NCBI RefSeq assembly: GCF_005280735.1
Contig: NZ_CP040077.1
Coordinates: 3,286,001 to 3,350,000 of the forward strand
Direction: 5' to 3'
DNA: 64,000 nt
Source of the DNA: Trinickia violacea
Lineage (GTDB): Bacteria > Pseudomonadota > Gammaproteobacteria > Burkholderiales > Burkholderiaceae
Under the pieces are notes generated by a model, which made no database searches, was not told the DNA's origin, and worked only from the letters and a program-made list of their open reading frames with translations. A program made the position numbers and the translations under genes. Positions 27,701 through 35,193 of this stretch are shown one piece after another. Numbering within the stretch: position 1 is the first letter of the stretch; each line of letters begins with the position of its first letter.

Positions 27701-28257
27701 AACGGTTTGTACGTGAAGTCGCGCTCACGCTGGCTCGCCTGATGGCCTACAAGGACGAATACGAAGTGGCTCGCCTGCACTCCGACCCGAAGTTCTGGAA
27801 TCGTCTGCACACCCAGTTTTCAGGAGACTTCAAGGTCACGTTCCACCTTGCCCCGCCGATGCTCACGCGACGCAGATCGGCAACCGGCCACCCTGAAAAG
27901 CGCGCCTTCGGACAATGGATGTTGCCGGTTTTTCGTGTGCTCAGGTCGTTCAAGGGTCTGCGCGGGACACCGTTCGACCCGTTCGGCCATACGCAGGAGC
28001 GCAAGATGGAAAGGCAACTCATCGACGAATATCGCGAGCTGATCGACACGGCTGTCGACAAACTGGCTGAACATAACGTGCCTGCCGCCATCGAGCTTGC
28101 GCGCGCCCCAAGCGAAATTCGTGGATACGGCCACGTCAAGCTCGCGGCGTTCGAGGCTTGGCGCACGCGCAAGGCGCAGCTGTTAGCCGCCCTGGACGCG
28201 CGTGCGCCTGCCCCGCTCAAGTCGGGCAAGATCCACGTGATCGCAGCCGCACGCTGA
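24748..28257 (+). CDS. Indolepyruvate ferredoxin oxidoreductase (fused alpha-beta)
   Basis: A single 1169-residue protein containing pyrimidine, TPP and gamma parts of a 2-oxoacid:ferredoxin oxidoreductase. CSGCPHNTST (~residue 434) and GDGTYSHSG lie in the TPP domain, with AVAMTGGQP downstream. Iron-sulfur cysteines follow at ~635 (CEGCGDC, C, then CNKDFSC...CP). IAGIGGTGVLTV near 725 begins the gamma-like domain. It would decarboxylate aryl- or branched-chain 2-oxoacids to acyl-CoA with reduction of ferredoxin. Aromatic amino acid, phenylacetate and related catabolism use such enzymes in Burkholderiales. Whether it serves the surrounding pathway is not shown. Confidence 0.93.
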   Translation: MTKSVTTLEDKYLLETGRVFISSNQALVRLPLDQARRDRRAGLNTTGYISGYRGSPLGVYDAALWGAQKLLDQHAIRFQPGLNEELAATAVRGTQELDWFGKSAYQGVFGLWYGKGLGVDRACESLKLGNLEGSSAYGGVLAVAGDDHGGKSSASAHQSEHTLIAGFLPVLYPSTIREILEFGTFGWALSRFSGLYVGLKCVTDTLDLAASVELPDAYRTFAPPSDIELPPEGLNLRPKLPPLVQEDWVVNKRLPAAAAFVRANGIDRTVMDSPRRNLSIVGAGKAYLDLRQALSDLGLDEERCRTLGIRVYKPGMIWPLERENAVAFAQDSRVVLVVEEKRPLIEEQMARYLYGVSAERRPALVGKQDQRGAPLLPLNGELTAAAIRRAIRVTLEQFGLADPDIVSRADQLALLEQRATTVGGSTYRPPFYCSGCPHNTSTKVPDGSMAISAVGCHGLAAYVMPERRTMQPMPMGGDGMPWVSVGPLVDVPHIFQNVGDGTYSHSGILAIRAAVAAKANMTFKILYNDAVAMTGGQPIEADIGPVDIVKQLVAEGVWPVLLVTDDPQKFAGMKLPDGVDVHHRDRLDALQCDLREGKGVSAIVYEQTCATEKRRRRKRGNYPDPDKRVFINPDVCEGCGDCSVQSNCVSIQPRDTEFGRKRTIDQSTCNKDFSCVKGFCPSFVTVTGAKVARRAGVDDGKFAAQIAALPEPKQVAVDQREYNLLVAGIGGTGVLTVGALIGMAAHLEGKGCSILDMTGMAQKGGAVTSHIRIGAHPDGIQNSRLGVGMTDLLLACDMIVASSPDVLKTSRPGACNAVLNTDVTPTGEFQRNRDLEIDAGQLESTIRAGLGGGDISVFHATRLATELTGDSIATNMLMIGYAAQKGWLPVSTASLEQAIRLNGTFVEGNLRTFALGRLAAHAPEVLAAEPRAGEDISPLKTVDDVVESRKRLLAAYQSAAYAERYETFVRDIRRRVDARKLDGTERFVREVALTLARLMAYKDEYEVARLHSDPKFWNRLHTQFSGDFKVTFHLAPPMLTRRRSATGHPEKRAFGQWMLPVFRVLRSFKGLRGTPFDPFGHTQERKMERQLIDEYRELIDTAVDKLAEHNVPAAIELARAPSEIRGYGHVKLAAFEAWRTRKAQLLAALDARAPAPLKSGKIHVIAAAR

Positions 28258-28325
28258 ACGCCTCGCCGAATAACCTGGCCGTGCCAGATGGCCGGCCAAC
28301 ATACTGACGGACCTTGGAAATCACC

Positions 28326-29096
28326 ATGTCAAACACCGACTTCGCCACACTCGAACTGTCGGCCCACGAAGGCGTCGCTCACATCCGGTTCACCCGCCCT
28401 GACCTTGTCAACCGGTTCGACGATCTGGCCCATGAAGAATTCGCCACCGCGCTGGAAATCGTTACAGCCGACGAAAACGCTCGAGCGCTTGTGATCTCCG
28501 CCGAAGGCAGAGTGTTCTCTGCCGGCGGCGACTTCGACGAGATCATCGAAGCGAGGGCGTCCGCCGCCATGCGTCAGCGCATGGCGCGCAACGCGAAGCG
28601 CGTGTTCGGCTCGCTGGTGAACCTGCATGTCCCGGTCGTCGCCGCCGTCCAGGGAGCGGCTGCCGGAATGGGAGCGACCATCGTCACCCTGTGCGATATC
28701 GTCGTCGCGTATCGCCACGCGAAAATCGCGGATCCACACGTTGCCGTAGGCATCGTCGCCGGGGACGGCGGAATCATCGGCTGGTCGCAGGCTATCGGCG
28801 TGACACGTGCCAAGCGCTTTCTGCTCACGGGCGACGCCGTCACCGCGGAACAGGGCTTCGCGATGGGGCTCGTCACGGATCTCGCGGACTCGGCCGAAGA
28901 CGCGCTCCCCATCGCACAAGGTATTGCAAAGAGAATTGCCGCCCTGCCATGCGCAGGCGTGCAGGGAACGAAACGAGCGTTCGCGCGGTTGACGCAACAG
29001 GCCGCGCTCGCTGCATTCGATCTCGGGCTGGCGTATGAGATGGAGAGCATGACCCGCCTCGAGGTAGCCGAGGCAATCGCCAAACTCAGGAAATAA
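28326..29096 (+). CDS. Enoyl-CoA hydratase/isomerase family protein, atypical active site
   Basis: About 256 residues from ATG 28326 (an in-frame TTG at 28314 is less likely). The CoA loop FSAGGDFDEI and the oxyanion region AAAGMGATIVTLCDIVVA are intact. Both positions that hold glutamate in crotonase hydratases are changed: the first region reads GATIVT and the second DPHVAVGIVAGDGGIIG, with Asp in GDGG. This suggests an isomerase, hydrolase or other crotonase reaction rather than simple hydration. It follows the oxidoreductase gene by 68 bases and may be co-expressed. Confidence 0.85.
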   Translation: MSNTDFATLELSAHEGVAHIRFTRPDLVNRFDDLAHEEFATALEIVTADENARALVISAEGRVFSAGGDFDEIIEARASAAMRQRMARNAKRVFGSLVNLHVPVVAAVQGAAAGMGATIVTLCDIVVAYRHAKIADPHVAVGIVAGDGGIIGWSQAIGVTRAKRFLLTGDAVTAEQGFAMGLVTDLADSAEDALPIAQGIAKRIAALPCAGVQGTKRAFARLTQQAALAAFDLGLAYEMESMTRLEVAEAIAKLRK

Positions 29097-29110
29097 GGCG
29101 CCGTCGAATA

Positions 29111-29133
29111 CCGGGCGGACCTGGTCCGCCCGG
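29111..29133. terminator. Strong hairpin between convergent genes
   Basis: CCGGGCGGAC at 29111-29120 pairs perfectly with GTCCGCCCGG at 29124-29133 over a 3-base loop. It lies in the 57-base gap between converging genes that end at 29096 and 29154. No T-run follows on either strand. Confidence 0.5.
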
Positions 29134-29153
29134 CGCAGCAATGTCCGGTGTGG

Positions 29154-30290
29154 TCAGGCGTCGTTGCGTCGATGGCTGAGCAGCGAGCCTGTTCTGTCGC
29201 GCGCCGCAGCGAGCAGAACCGGGGCCACGCGATCCTTCCTCTGTTCGGCGGATCCCCCCAGCACTTCATTCATGCGAGCGCGTTTCAAGAACAGGTGGCA
29301 GGGGTGCTCCCAGGTAAAGCCAATGCCGCCGTGGAGCTGGACGGCCTCCTCGGTGACGTTCCGATAGACCGAGCCTGCGTAGAGGCGGCTGCACGCCGCC
29401 ATCGTCCGCCACTCGCCCTTGCAATGCGAATAGGCCGCACAGCTCGCTTCCACCAGCGCGCGCGAACCCTCCATGGCGGTTTTCAGATCCGCGCAGCGGT
29501 GCTTCAACGCCTGGAACGACGCAATGGCCCGATTGAACTGCCGGCGCGTCGCCATGTACTCCAGTGTCTCGCAAAAAATTCTGTCAGCTCCGCCGACCGC
29601 ATCGCATGCGAGTGCCAGATCTAGATGGGTACCCATGCGCGTCAACGCGTCAGCCGCCGCCGGCCCCCGCAGAACGATGCTGTCCGCTTGAATCGCAACC
29701 TCGGTGAACCTGATGTCGAAAGCCAACTGCGTGATGTCCCAACTCGGCCGCGCCGTAACCGTTACACCGGACTGCGGCAATTCCACGAGCGCGATCGCAA
29801 CCTCTGGTTGCTCGATCGGCACGAGCAGGTGCGTCGCCGCGCCGGCACCGGGCACACAACCATAGCTTCCGTCGAGCACGAAGCCAGACTCGCTCGACCG
29901 TACGTCGAGCGTTCCGATGCCCGTAGCGGCAGCGACTACGATCGCTTCCCCCGCGATGCCCGCTGCGATCAGCGGGCCCGCTTGCTCGCTCGCGCCATCC
30001 GTGCTCAACATGTCCAAGCCGATGGCCGCGCTCGCGAAGGAGGAAGCCAGCAGCGACCGGCCGAACTCCTGATAGAGAATCGCAAGGGCAGTGAACGGTT
30101 GCCCGAGCCCGCCGTGCGCTTCGGGGACAGCGAGGCCCAGCCAGCCCAGTTCCGTCAGTGTCTTCCACAACGTGGCGTTCAGTTGCGGCACAGCGGACGG
30201 ATCCCTGAGCATGCTCTGCCGATCCGCGAGATCGTCGAGTACGCGCCTGACCGAATCACGTAGTTCGTCCAGTTCAATAAGGTTTTCCAA
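29154..30290 (-). CDS. Acyl-CoA dehydrogenase family protein, probably non-catalytic partner
   Basis: About 378 residues. Start is taken as TTG 30290, which follows GGGAGA by 7 bases; earlier in-frame codons run into the neighbour's end. The ACAD fold is clear (ELGWLGLAVPEAHGGLGQP, then ATRRQFNRAIASFQALKHR and AVQLHGGIGFTWEHP). Neither known catalytic glutamate position is filled: the loop that holds ER in long-chain enzymes reads ALTRMGTH, and the C-terminal position reads MNEVLGGSAEQ. The FAD motif is also divergent (GSYGCVPGAGAATH). This fits the inactive partner in heteromeric ACADs such as the steroid FadE pairs. It lies directly after 30344-31531. Confidence 0.85.
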   Translation of the reverse strand: MENLIELDELRDSVRRVLDDLADRQSMLRDPSAVPQLNATLWKTLTELGWLGLAVPEAHGGLGQPFTALAILYQEFGRSLLASSFASAAIGLDMLSTDGASEQAGPLIAAGIAGEAIVVAAATGIGTLDVRSSESGFVLDGSYGCVPGAGAATHLLVPIEQPEVAIALVELPQSGVTVTARPSWDITQLAFDIRFTEVAIQADSIVLRGPAAADALTRMGTHLDLALACDAVGGADRIFCETLEYMATRRQFNRAIASFQALKHRCADLKTAMEGSRALVEASCAAYSHCKGEWRTMAACSRLYAGSVYRNVTEEAVQLHGGIGFTWEHPCHLFLKRARMNEVLGGSAEQRKDRVAPVLLAAARDRTGSLLSHRRNDA

Positions 30291-30343
30291 GCCAATATCT
30301 CCCGTTATACAGGTCTCGCGACACGTCGCGCGGCATGCCCCGC

Positions 30344-31531
30344 TCACGCCGCCCTTTCGCGGGGCATGCCGAGCATGCGTTCGGAAACGATGTTGCGTTG
30401 AATCTCGTTGCTCCCGCCCGCGATGGTCCACATGAACGAGTTCATGTAGTCGAACCACCAGTTGCCCGTTTCATGGCCGGCGCCGAGGGTAAATGGTGTC
30501 CGCAAATGCGACGTCGACGCGCCTCGCACACCGAGCGCCGTGTATTCACGAAGCACTTGCGCATAGAGGAGTTTGACAATGGAGGCGCTAGAGCCGGTGT
30601 CTTCACCGGCCACCAGCCTTTTCATCATTTCCTTGACCAGCGCACTCAACGCCTCGATCTTGGTGAAAACGTCGACCATCTCCCGCCTCAGCTGATCGTC
30701 CACGATCGAACCACCTGTGTTGCCGCCCATCGCTTCGATCAGCCGCCAGCGCGACCACGAAAGCCGCTCCGACAGTTCGAAGATCGTCAGGCCGCGCTCG
30801 GAGTTCAATGTCGTCTGGGCGATTCGCCAGCCGGCGTTCTCCTCGCCGAGCCGGTTCGCCACCGGAACGCGAACCCCAGAGAGAAAAATCTCCGCGAATT
30901 CCTCATCGCCGGTGATCTGGCGAATTGGGCGGCATTCGACACCCGGTGACTTCATGTCCATCAACAGGAATGTGATGCCGGCCTGCTTGGGCACGCTCGC
31001 ATCGGTTCGCACGAGCAAGAGGCAATAGTCCGCATGCTGTCCGAGTGTCGACCAGATCTTCTGCCCATCGATAACGTAGTGGTCGCCATCGCGGACCGCT
31101 CTCGTGGTCAACGACGCCAGGTCCGAGCCCGCATTAGGCTCGGAGAATCCCTGGCACCAGATTTCGCCATTGAGAATCGCCGGGAGATGCCGGGCTTTTT
31201 GTTCTTCCGTGCCCCATTCCATGAGCGTCATCGCTGCGTGATAGAGCGCCACGAAATAGAGCAGCAGACGCGGCGCATCCGCGCGCGCCATTTCCTCGAC
31301 GATGACGATCTGCTCGTCCAGTGATCGTCCGCCGCCCGGCCACTGCGCCGACCAATGCGGCGTGGCCAGCCCGGCAGACACCACCTTGCCCATCCACTCG
31401 CGCTGAAACGCAGTGAATTCGTCGGCGCTGGCCCCGGTCATTCTGGCACGCCAGCGGTGCGGAACGTTCTGCGTCAGCCACGACCGGACGTTCAGCCGAA
31501 AATCTTCCAGGCCCTCTCGTTCAACTGTCAT
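30344..31531 (-). CDS. Acyl-CoA dehydrogenase, active partner of a likely heteromer
   Basis: A 395-residue ACAD with FSEPNAGSDLASL and IDGQKIWSTLGQHADY motifs. The glutamate-arginine pair in TLNSERGLTI is present, matching the base position in isovaleryl- and long-chain dehydrogenases. The C-terminus TIAGGSNEIQRNIVSERMLGMPR is typical of actinobacterial-type FadE proteins of steroid and side-chain degradation. It is followed after 53 bases by a paralogous gene lacking catalytic residues, as in alpha2beta2 FadE heterotetramers. The acyl-CoA substrate is unknown. Confidence 0.9.
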   Translation of the reverse strand: MTVEREGLEDFRLNVRSWLTQNVPHRWRARMTGASADEFTAFQREWMGKVVSAGLATPHWSAQWPGGGRSLDEQIVIVEEMARADAPRLLLYFVALYHAAMTLMEWGTEEQKARHLPAILNGEIWCQGFSEPNAGSDLASLTTRAVRDGDHYVIDGQKIWSTLGQHADYCLLLVRTDASVPKQAGITFLLMDMKSPGVECRPIRQITGDEEFAEIFLSGVRVPVANRLGEENAGWRIAQTTLNSERGLTIFELSERLSWSRWRLIEAMGGNTGGSIVDDQLRREMVDVFTKIEALSALVKEMMKRLVAGEDTGSSASIVKLLYAQVLREYTALGVRGASTSHLRTPFTLGAGHETGNWWFDYMNSFMWTIAGGSNEIQRNIVSERMLGMPRERAA

Positions 31532-31644
31532 AAGTAGGATTCCAAATTTAATTTACACTACTTCACCTGCGGTGATTCGCGTTCCCGCATGTCCTATGAC
31601 ACTACGGGGACGCCGCTACGGACTCAACTTGCGATCCACCATCG

Positions 31645-32808
31645 TTACAGGCTGCGTGCGATCAGCAGTTTCATGATTTCGTTCGCACCGCCATAGATGC
31701 GGTTGACGCGAACATCCTTGTACAACTGAGCGATGGGATACTCGAGCATGTACCCGTATCCTCCGTGCAACTGCAGGCATTCGTCCACGATCCTGCAGCA
31801 GACCTCGCTGATCCAGTACTTCGCCATCGATGCGGTTGTGGTATCGAGGGATCCTTCCAGCAGGCGCTCGGTGCAATGATTCAGGAATACCTTTGCGATG
31901 GTTGCCTCGGTTTTGCATTCGGCCAGCTTGAACTGCGAGTTCTGGAAGTCGAGCAACCGTTTTCCGAATGCCTTGCGCTCTTTGACGTAATCGATTGCGC
32001 CGGCAAGCGCGCTCTCGATCGCCGCCATGCTCTGCCAGGCGATCACCAGGCGCTCCTGCGGCAACTTCTGCATCAATTGTGCAAAGCCGTGTCCCTCGGC
32101 GCCGCCGAGCAGATTTTCCGCGGGCACTCTCACGTCATTGAAGAAGAGCTCAGTCGTGTCGCGCCCTTCCTGTCCCAGCTTGCGAAGCAGCCGTCCCCGC
32201 TCGAAGCCCTCGACGTTCTCGGTTTCGACCACGAACAATGAAATATCCTTGGCATTGCCCTCTCGACCGGTCTTGCAAGCCACGACGATGATCGATGCAC
32301 TTAGGCCGTTGGTGATGAACGTCTTCTGTCCGTTGATGACGTAATGATCGCCGTCCCGTTTCGCCGTGGTCCGGATGCCCTGCAGATCCGATCCGGCCGC
32401 GGGCTCGGTCATCGCGACGGCCAGGACCGCTTCACCGGATACGACCTGCGGCAGCCATCTGCGTTTTTGCTCTTCGGTGCCGTAGCTGACCAGATAGGGC
32501 GCAACGACTGCGTTATGCAACGGCAACGCGAATCCCTGTACACCCCGCAACCCCAGTTGTTCCATCAGCACGACTTCATGCCGGAAGTCACCGCCCGCCC
32601 CACCGTATTCCGCCGGCACGCTCGCGCCCAGCAACCCCGCCTCACCCGCCTTGAGCCACAATTCGCGATCCACGACGCCATTGTTCCGCCAGCGCTCGAC
32701 ATCTTCAGGCCGCGCATGACGGTCGATAAAGCGGCCGACCATCGTCTCGAACATCGCCAGCTCGTCGTTTGCCAGCGTTGCCGGTTTGCTTACATTGAGT
32801 ACTGACAC
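31645..32808 (-). CDS. Acyl-CoA dehydrogenase (long-chain/LCAD-like)
   Basis: About 387 residues from GTG 32808; the much longer open frame upstream overlaps the oxidase gene on the same strand and lacks homology. AMTEPAAGSDLQGIRTTA and NGQKTFITNGLSASIIVVA are the FAD/acyl motifs. The base is a glutamate in KLPQERLVIAWQ, the LCAD type. The C-terminus VRVNRIYGGANEIMKLLIARSL matches that class, where Gly replaces the medium-chain glutamate. It dehydrogenates an acyl-CoA for ETF. It is the third gene of a minus-strand run beginning at glyoxalase I. Confidence 0.9.
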   Translation of the reverse strand: MSVLNVSKPATLANDELAMFETMVGRFIDRHARPEDVERWRNNGVVDRELWLKAGEAGLLGASVPAEYGGAGGDFRHEVVLMEQLGLRGVQGFALPLHNAVVAPYLVSYGTEEQKRRWLPQVVSGEAVLAVAMTEPAAGSDLQGIRTTAKRDGDHYVINGQKTFITNGLSASIIVVACKTGREGNAKDISLFVVETENVEGFERGRLLRKLGQEGRDTTELFFNDVRVPAENLLGGAEGHGFAQLMQKLPQERLVIAWQSMAAIESALAGAIDYVKERKAFGKRLLDFQNSQFKLAECKTEATIAKVFLNHCTERLLEGSLDTTTASMAKYWISEVCCRIVDECLQLHGGYGYMLEYPIAQLYKDVRVNRIYGGANEIMKLLIARSL

Positions 32809-32882
32809 GATAGTTGACTTCCACTCTGGAAACGGATTTGACGGTGCATGCCTGACGGTTGAAGCAACAGTCGCCGGCACGC

Positions 32883-34271
32883 CTAACAAAGCACATCGCG
32901 ATTGAGCAACCGCGATGGATCGAGCACGTCTCGAAGCCGGCGCATGAGATCCATTTCCGCGGGCGACTTCTGCTGCGCGAGGAACTCGCGCTTGAACTGC
33001 CCGATGCCGTGCTCCGCCGTGATCGCACCGCCATAGCTGGGCAGCGCGTCGTAGACGATTTTCTCGATCTCGTTCCCGCAAGCCAGCGTCTCTCGGCCGA
33101 TGGTCACGCCGATATGAATATTGTTGTCGCCTAGATGACCGAACGTCACGGTCCGAGCCTGTGGAAACCGCCCGAGCAGAGAAGCGCGGACTTCGGCCAG
33201 ATAGGCGTCGACTCTCGGGATTTCGATGCTGACGTCGAACGACAGGAACGGCGACATTTCCCGCACGATCACCTCGGAGCCTTCGCGAATGCGCCATAGA
33301 TCCTCGCGCTGTCGATCCGATGTCGCCAACACCGCGTCGACAATCAGGCCGGACTCCAATGCTGCCTCGAGGAATGCGACGAACATCGCTTCGTCGATAT
33401 CCTTGTTGTAGCCAAGCGCCTCGACGAGGATATAAAACGGTTGACCGGGCGCGATCGGCGGTTCCGAAACATGGCTCGCAATCAACGTATAGAAGTCGCT
33501 CCACATGACTTCAAACGCGCTCAGTGTCGGAAGCTGGCGGGCCCTCGCCAGCAGTTCGGTCACTCGCTCATAGTTCGATACCGCGACAAAGGCGACCGAC
33601 TGCGACGTCGGCATCGGCACGAGTTTCACCACGGCACGCGTCACGACACCAAGGGTGCCCTCGGAGCCGATGAACAGATGCTTGAGGTCGTAACCGGTAT
33701 TGTTTTTCAACAAGCGGTTCATGCTCGACACGACCGTGCCGTCCGGCAGCACCGCTTCAAGACCCAGCACGTTCTGCCTTGTCATGCCCCAGCGGATGAC
33801 GCGATTGCCGCCAGCGTTGGTGGCGATCGTGCCGCCCACCGTCGCCGACCCCTTCGAGCCGAGATCGATTGGGTAGAACAACCCCTTTTCCCGCGCGGCT
33901 GCCTGCAGCGCTTCGATCGTGACGCCTGCTTGAACGACGGCGGTCTGACCGACCGTGCAGATGTCCTCGATGCCGGTCATTCGTTCGAGCGAGACGATGA
34001 TGTCGGTGTCCCGGCAGTAGGCGCCGCCCGATACCCCGGTCCGCCCGCCATGCACGACCACCGTCTGATTGCGCTGCGTACAGAGACGAAACACTTCAGC
34101 GACTTCCTCGGTATTCGCGGGCCTCGCAATCACGCGTGCCGGGACCGGCACCGAACGCAACGGATCGCAGGACCGGGCATGGACGTCGCCGTCCGTCAGC
34201 ACACCCGGCGACCCGATCGACTTGCGCAATACGTCTGCGATGTCCGCCTCGCCCTGATTCGATGATGTCAT
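32883..34271 (-). CDS. FAD-linked oxidase, D-lactate dehydrogenase/glycolate oxidase (GlcD) type
   Basis: A 462-residue PCMH-type flavoprotein. The FAD-binding part has VVVHGGRTGVSGGAY and VQAGVTIEALQAAAREKGLFYP, then GSKGSATVGGTIATNAGGN, and the FAD C-terminal domain has FGHLGDNNIHIGVT and AEHGIGQFKREFLAQQ. The family oxidises D-2-hydroxyacids such as D-lactate to 2-oxoacids. The position 6 bases downstream of glyoxalase I (34278) suggests it removes D-lactate or a substituted D-2-hydroxyacid produced by the glyoxalase route. Confidence 0.9.
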   Translation of the reverse strand: MTSSNQGEADIADVLRKSIGSPGVLTDGDVHARSCDPLRSVPVPARVIARPANTEEVAEVFRLCTQRNQTVVVHGGRTGVSGGAYCRDTDIIVSLERMTGIEDICTVGQTAVVQAGVTIEALQAAAREKGLFYPIDLGSKGSATVGGTIATNAGGNRVIRWGMTRQNVLGLEAVLPDGTVVSSMNRLLKNNTGYDLKHLFIGSEGTLGVVTRAVVKLVPMPTSQSVAFVAVSNYERVTELLARARQLPTLSAFEVMWSDFYTLIASHVSEPPIAPGQPFYILVEALGYNKDIDEAMFVAFLEAALESGLIVDAVLATSDRQREDLWRIREGSEVIVREMSPFLSFDVSIEIPRVDAYLAEVRASLLGRFPQARTVTFGHLGDNNIHIGVTIGRETLACGNEIEKIVYDALPSYGGAITAEHGIGQFKREFLAQQKSPAEMDLMRRLRDVLDPSRLLNRDVLC

Positions 34272-34277
34272 GTCGCC

Positions 34278-34739
34278 TCACTCATGCCGGGTCTGAATCA
34301 ACTCGATCGCATATCCGTCAGGGTCCTTGACGAAAGCGAGTTCGGGCGCGCCTTCCACCATCGTCTTGGGACGCAGCGATACGTTCCCGCCGAACTGCTC
34401 CAGTCTGTCGCACATCGCATGGATGTCGGGAACGCCGATCGCGATGTGACCGAAGCCGCTGCCGTGGGAATAGTCCTCGACAACGTCCCAGTTGTACGTC
34501 AATTCGATCGCGGGCCCCGCGGCAAATTCCGTGTAGGAGATGAAGAGCAAAGAGAAGCGTCCCTTTTCGCTGTCGAAGCGGTTCATGACTCGCATGCCCA
34601 AGCCGTCGCAATAGAACTTCAGCGAACGGTCGAGATCACGGACACGGACCATCGAGTGCAGGATCCGTGGCTCCGTCTCATGCATGCCCCAAATCCACAG
34701 GCTCTCATCCAGCTTGGCTTGCTCGCCGTTCTCGCTCAT
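34278..34739 (-). CDS. Glyoxalase I (lactoylglutathione lyase)-like protein
   Basis: A 153-residue protein from ATG 34739 with AAAGGA 6 bases upstream. The glyoxalase I pattern is clear: LHSMVRVRDLDRSLKFYCDGLGM, then LELTYNW-like strand (AIELTYNWDVV), GFGHIAIGVPDI, and FVKDPDGYAIELIQ. His and Glu metal ligands are in their usual strands. It isomerises the hemithioacetal of methylglyoxal and glutathione. It is the first gene of the minus-strand run 29154-34739, divergent from the kinase gene at 35194. An N-terminal ~20-residue extension (MSENGEQAKLDESLWIWGMH) is longer than usual. Confidence 0.9.
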   Translation of the reverse strand: MSENGEQAKLDESLWIWGMHETEPRILHSMVRVRDLDRSLKFYCDGLGMRVMNRFDSEKGRFSLLFISYTEFAAGPAIELTYNWDVVEDYSHGSGFGHIAIGVPDIHAMCDRLEQFGGNVSLRPKTMVEGAPELAFVKDPDGYAIELIQTRHE

Positions 34740-35193
34740 ACAGTGTCCTTTGTCTCGTTGTTCGTCCGCTTCGTCAACGCGACTCAATGGGTTGTGGCCG
34801 CACCGATCGCAATCGCCCTGGCGTCGATCCCCGGCATTGCTCCGCGAAGTAGACCAAGGTCGTGCGAACGAATTTAAGGCATCGTCGGGCGGCCAGCTTG
34901 TCCATCTTCGTAACGCAAGTAGCCGCCATTGGAAGACTGGAAGCGTCGTCCCACGAACTGAGCAGAGGATGTCTCGACCGGCGAACCTGATACGGAGGTA
35001 CGGAGGTCCAAGCTCGCGGCCAAAAGCAAGCGGTAAGCGCGGGTTCCGCCTCGGACAATTCCTGCGGTCCCGGGCGGCTATCCTCTCTCGCAGAGATGGG
35101 GTGTCAAAAAATGAGATCGCGCCGCGGTATGAGGCTGCATATCCACGCCCCTTGAAACAGAACATCCGTCAGGGTCAGGAGGCCAGGCGCACC
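34740..35193. other. Divergent promoter region, 454 bases
   Basis: The gap separates glyoxalase I (-) from the kinase gene (+). Frames run open through it on both strands but show no recognisable protein. A short direct repeat of TACGGAGG occurs twice in a row near 34993-35009. I see no clear RNA structure. Promoters for both flanking operons must lie here. Confidence 0.45.

Noticed and set aside
32809..33504. N-terminal extension of the ACAD gene at 31645
   Set aside because: It overlaps the oxidase gene on the same strand in another frame, has no ACAD homology, and a GTG with a ribosome-binding site at 32808 gives a normal length.
34740..35193. Open frames across the kinase-glyoxalase gap on both strands
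   Set aside because: Neither shows any protein motif; the true starts have ribosome-binding sites at 34739 and 35194, so this is regulatory DNA.
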